NCBI GenBank assembly: GCA_017560285.1
Contig: JAFYOG010000177.1
Span: forward strand, 1 to 5,180
Reading direction: 5' to 3'
DNA length: 5,180 nt
Origin: Clostridia bacterium
GTDB taxonomy: Bacteria > Bacillota > Clostridia > Oscillospirales > CAG-382
Part shown: one piece after another, positions 5,125 to 5,180 of the stretch
Layout of the letters: each line of letters begins with the position of its first letter
How positions within the stretch are numbered: the stretch's first letter is position 1
Notes under the pieces: model-generated
Told to the model about the DNA's origin: nothing
The model's input: the letters and a program-made list of their open reading frames with translations, nothing else
The model's database searches: none
Made by a program: the position numbers and the translations under genes

Positions 5125-5180
5125 GAACTCATCCTCGCTGCATCCGTCCCCGACGGCGCTCGGATTCGTTCCCACTTCGA

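Overview
This window looks like a chromosomal segment from a gut-type anaerobic Firmicute of the class Clostridia. I infer this from the feoA-feoB-FeoB-associated Cys-rich membrane protein arrangement, the Shine-Dalgarno sites, the canonical sigma-A-type promoters, a class II tRNA-Ser with an encoded CCA end, and the moderate GC of the core genes. The exact genus cannot be read from the sequence.

Layout. (1) Positions 1-213 hold the 3' end of a gene that enters from the left edge, perhaps a clostridial putative metallopeptidase, followed by a strong intrinsic terminator. (2) Positions 355-2957 form a ferrous iron uptake locus on the + strand: a near-consensus promoter, a 16-bp inverted-repeat operator, feoA, a perfect 26-bp palindrome that resembles a terminator or attenuator, a second copy of the operator, feoB, a 53-codon Cys-rich membrane protein, and a terminator that can work in both directions. 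(3) Positions 3027-4664 hold a two-gene operon on the - strand. It is visibly AT-richer than feo and has its own strong promoter. It encodes a two-helix membrane protein with a soluble C-terminal domain, then, 11 bp downstream, a protein with a PD-(D/E)xK nuclease-like core resembling PGN_0703-type putative restriction endonucleases. (4) Positions 4722-4990 hold tRNA-Ser(CGA) on the - strand with its terminator. Just beyond lies a 121-bp multi-hairpin repeat-like element, one end of which carries an exact 21-bp copy of the tRNA 3' end. (5) Positions 4991-5180 are non-coding, with another long inverted repeat, and run off the right edge.

How the parts work together. FeoB is the GTP-dependent Fe(II) permease, FeoA its small SH3-like partner, and the Cys-rich peptide the usual clostridial accessory. 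Twin operators in front of feoA and feoB suggest that a metal-responsive repressor (probably DtxR family) controls both points, with the palindrome between them adjusting the feoA:feoB ratio. The nuclease/membrane-protein pair is the best candidate for an undescribed system. A membrane-anchored protein co-expressed with a nuclease, AT-rich, and lying between a core operon and a tRNA-linked repeat, fits a small accessory (possibly defence) module. That role is inference and not shown by the sequence.
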